From: Chara braunii
Lineage: Eukaryota; Streptophyta; Charophyceae; Charales; Characeae
Assembly: GCA_003427395.1 (NCBI GenBank)
Contig: BFEA01000727.1
Span: forward strand, 272,851-305,467
Direction: 5' to 3'
Length of the DNA: 32,617 nt
In this document: positions 30,058-32,617 of the stretch, in pieces
How the letters are laid out: each line of letters begins with the position of its first letter
Position numbering within the stretch: the stretch's first letter is position 1
The notes under the pieces: generated by a model
Database searches by the model: none
What the model saw: only the letters and a program-made list of their open reading frames with translations
What the model was told of the DNA's origin: nothing
Made by a program: the position numbers and the translations under genes

Positions 30058-30444
30058 GACTAACCACAACCTTGCCCACACTATGGTTTGTCTCTGACCA
30101 TGTTCGTGGGACTGTCATTTTTTTTGGGACTGACGCTTTGGCTTGGACTGTTTGAGGTTGAAAGGCAACATGACTTGGGGGTTTGCAATATCTGGCTTGT
30201 GTGACAATGGGAAGGGATGTTTGGGGCATTGTACCATAGTTTTTGACAGGAAAAAAAAAAAAAAAATGGGGTCATCACAAACAACGCATTCGCATGTATA
30301 AAAGGGGCGTGATGCGAGGGATACTGGGTACATTTTGGGAATGTCTACCGGCCTAAGGAGGGGGGGGGGGCGCGAGTGTGTGAGGGACATTGTGGGTGTT
30401 GTTTTGTTATACAGGGCTTAGGAGTAAAATGAGAAAAGACAAAA
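30058..30444. other. Post-pol spacer with A-run and G-run
   Basis: No gene is seen on the plus strand. An A homopolymer of about 16 (near 30250-30266) flanked by GG and GGGG, and a G-run of about 10 (near 30360-30370), are candidates for a polypurine tract. I could not pair either with an LTR start, so this is not claimed. Confidence 0.4.
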
Positions 30445-31350
30445 ATGAAATTCAACAACGAGAACGACAGCGGGGCGATCAACAGGCCTATCGGAGGGGA
30501 AGAAGCTGGACCAAGCCAAGGGAGGAGGATAACGAAGAGAAAATTATACATTGGGCTCATGGGCGGGCCAGTGGTAGGCAGGGGTGGAAGGAAATGTTTG
30601 TGTAGGAAACCCTCACCCCTCCGCAAGGGAGAAGGTATAGAAATATCATCTGACAGTGAGGGCGAAAAGGGAAGGGCAAATGTGGAAGAAGGAGGCAACA
30701 CAGAAATGGGAGATAAGGTTCGGGTCTCTAACAAGGAAGGGGCCAACAGGGGCGAACGACGTGAGACTTGGCATGGGGAAAGCGAGGGGGGACAGGGTAT
30801 GCGCGACAAACGTGAGGAGGACGAGGAGAAAAGGGAGAGCCCGCTTGAAGGACGAAACGGTCACGGCAGTTGCGAGGGGTATGGGACGGGGACAGAGATC
30901 CCTTTTACCTACGATCCAAAGAACCTTGCTGGTGGGTATAGCCCCATACAGACTGAAGACGAGGGGGACGAGGAGGAGGATGTGCGAGAAGTTATAGAAA
31001 TGAGCAGCGGGGATGAGATCTCAAGGCCTAGGGAAGAAGGGCGGCCTCCGATGCACCAACCGGGCGATGCGGCTTTCTGATGGGAGGACGAGTTCGGGTC
31101 AACGCCCAGTCATTAGTTTCAGCAATGGACCAATGTAATTAGGCACGAATGAATTATCAAAACTCGGGAACTCGCAAGGTCAGGGGTGGAAGCTACACCA
31201 CTGGATTTTTTCAACGAGGCAGAGTTGCATAAAATTGTAAGGATAAAAAGAGAGATCGAGACCTACGGCCTGGGGGTTAGGAAGTCTGTCGAGGAACGGG
31301 GTGGACAAGGAACTGGGCAAGACGAGGCGCAAGGCAGCAATAGAAGCTAG
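30445..31350 (+). pseudogene. Extra acidic reading frame downstream of pol, decayed at 3' end
   Basis: An open frame of 211 codons (ATG 30445 to TGA 31078) encodes a highly charged, probably disordered protein with EISSDSEGE, TEDEGDEEEDVREVIEMSSGDE and a basic patch (GRRITKRKLYIG). The same frame continues past TGA 31078, TAG 31114 and TGA 31150 into a coherent helical segment (DFFNEAELHKIVRIKREIE, then GLGVRKSVEERGGQGTGQDE) ending at TAG 31348. It follows the Ty3/gypsy pol by about 390 bp on the same strand, so it may be an additional ORF of the element. No known domain is recognised. Confidence 0.5.
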
Positions 31351-31916
31351 GTGTTGACTTAGCATTGAAAAGGATCGCTGCTTTTCTGTCTGCAGAGACA
31401 TGAGAATGACGAGAACGTGTATAGTATGGACAAACTTGCTAAGGATGAAGTGAAAAGAGAGTCAGCTAAGGTTGTGTCACGATAAGATAGAAGATAGTTT
31501 TTTAGGCTACTTTTTTTATGAGCTACCTTGGGTACATAAGACAAAGACATGGGATTTGGGATGAGACCAATTGGGAGAGGGTGTATTGTGAATTCTGGAT
31601 GGAATAAGGATTATGCTTTTGAGAGGGGAAAATCTTGAGTACGGATTGACGAGCGAACCATGGCATTGAATGATTGGTCGAGTACAAGGGAGGCTAGGGA
31701 ACCTATGGGTTAAGGGGCGTGAAGAACACTCCTTCCCTAGGAGCCTAATCCAACTGAGTCATGAATGAGACTGAGAATAGTCGAAACCTAAGAGATCAGG
31801 AAGAGTGAAAATGGAAGGGGCGCTTTTGTCTTTTGTTATGGATGAACGGCCGGGTGGGCTAGTGCTGCTTGGGGTCGCGAGCCCCAACTCGAGTGCTAGA
31901 CGCTAAGTCGGGTGTA
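31351..31916. other. Spacer without recognisable gene
   Basis: Nothing supportable is seen apart from short frames. It separates the extra reading frame from the terminal minisatellites. Confidence 0.45.
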
Positions 31917-32029
31917 CGAATGGATGGTACATTACTGTGAGAAATGAAATGGATTGTACATTACTGTGAGAAATGGAATGGATGGTACATTACTGTGAGA
32001 AATCGAATGGATGGTACTGTGAGAAATGG
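31917..32029. repeat. 29-bp tandem repeat, ~4 copies
   Basis: Units of the form GAATGGATGGTACATTACTG plus TGAGAAAT, 28-29 bp, occur three times. A fourth unit has lost 5 bp. Confidence 0.93.
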
Positions 32030-32130
32030 AAAAAAAAGAGAACAGCACGCAAAAGATGAGATGGCCACCTTCTAACCTCCAAGACAGAAATGGGATCCGT
32101 AACCTCGAGGTTCACCCCCTCGGGCACTAA

Positions 32131-32410
32131 CATTGAGAATGGAAAGGAATGACCCTAACCAGGCTGTTCGACTTGAGAATGGAAAGGAATGGCCCTAACC
32201 AGGCTGTACGACTTGAGAATGGAAAGGAATGACCCTAACCAGGCTGTTCGACTTGAGAATGGAAAGGAATGGCCCTAACCAGGCTGTTCGACTTGAGAAT
32301 GGAAAGGAATGACCCTAACCAGGTTGTTCGACTTGAGAATGGAAAGGAATGACCCTAACCGGGCTGTTCGACTTGAGAATGGAAAAGAACGACCCTAACC
32401 AGGTTGTTCG
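32131..32410. repeat. 40-bp minisatellite, 7 copies
   Basis: The period is exactly 40 bp (units ending TAACC at 32160, 32200, 32240, 32280, 32320, 32360 and 32400). Each unit carries GAGAATGGAAAGGAATG, then CCCTAACC and AGGCTGTTCGACTT. Alternating GACCC and GGCCC variants hint at a two-unit subperiod across the first five copies. Frames over this array are artefacts. Confidence 0.95.
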
Positions 32411-32441
32411 GGAATGGCCCCTGACAAGGGTCATTCCTTTT
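32411..32441. repeat. Hairpin followed by T-run at the end of the minisatellite
   Basis: GGAATGGCCC (32411-32420) pairs with GGGTCATTCC (32428-32437) over a 7-nt loop with one G-T pair, followed by TTTT. It looks as if it arose by inversion of a minisatellite piece (GGAATG[AG]CCC is the repeat core). Confidence 0.85.
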
Positions 32442-32514
32442 AAAATAGGCACCGGGGTCCCATGCATATTTGATTGAGAAAGGTTGATTGATGATGAGTT
32501 GGAATGAACAACAA

Positions 32515-32617
32515 GAGAGATAGAAAAGGTCGGTGGGTCGGTCATTGAAATAGCCAATGGGATGAATGAGAGAGATGGAAAAGGTCGGTGGGTCGGTCAT
32601 TGAAATAGCCAATGGGA
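32515..32617. repeat. 55-bp direct repeat reaching the window end
   Basis: GAGAGAT[AG]GAAAAGGTCGG begins at 32515 and 32570, and the two copies match to AGCCAATGGGA. The second copy reaches the last base, so more copies may follow outside the window. Confidence 0.92.

Noticed and set aside
30250-30371. A-run or G-run as the polypurine tract of the Ty3/gypsy element
   Set aside because: No LTR start with a 5' partner could be found next to either run.

Overview
The window reads as repeat-rich nuclear DNA from a eukaryote. A plant or streptophyte-alga genome (Chara-like) fits best. The grounds are a decayed plant-type Ty3/gypsy gag-pol, a Ulp1/C48-type protease gene beside a transposase-like gene, likely spliceosomal acceptor sites (pyrimidine tract plus AG), long minisatellite arrays and CT microsatellites. 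The organism call is an inference. I see no rRNA, tRNA, CRISPR array or bacterial operon.

Layout, left to right. (1) 1-9.2 kb is mobile-element-like. A minus-strand gene (about 3231-251) ends in a Ulp1/C48 cysteine-protease domain. A plus-strand gene (5064-7585) carries the DNCGGQNKN and GHTHTDID motifs of a eukaryotic transposase-like family. The two genes diverge, with a GC-rich array of large palindromes and a CT microsatellite between them. Two tandem, diverged copies of an unrecognised protein follow at 7.9-9.2 kb. (2) 9.2-13.0 kb has no convincing gene. It holds an old segmental duplication, short tandem repeats and an unusual density of perfect hairpins. (3) 13.0-16.5 kb is a pyrimidine tract, a 91-bp satellite, an ~81-bp satellite with higher-order structure, and a CT microsatellite. 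(4) 16.6-19.4 kb has no recognisable gene. (5) 19.4-23.0 kb holds four tandem, diverged, mostly broken copies of an unrecognised ~255-residue protein family; this is the best candidate here for something undescribed. (6) 23.5-30.06 kb is a decayed Ty3/gypsy gag-pol in the order gag, zinc knuckle, protease, RT, RNase H, integrase. An extra acidic reading frame follows, traceable past several stops to about 31350. (7) 31.9-32.6 kb is three minisatellites.

Almost every coding region is interrupted by isolated in-frame stops or single frameshifts while the reading frame stays coherent on both sides. This is relatively recent decay. Several of the stops sit where an aligned copy has Trp. Single Ns mark unresolved assembly positions, and one sits inside an exact 60-bp duplication that is probably an artefact.
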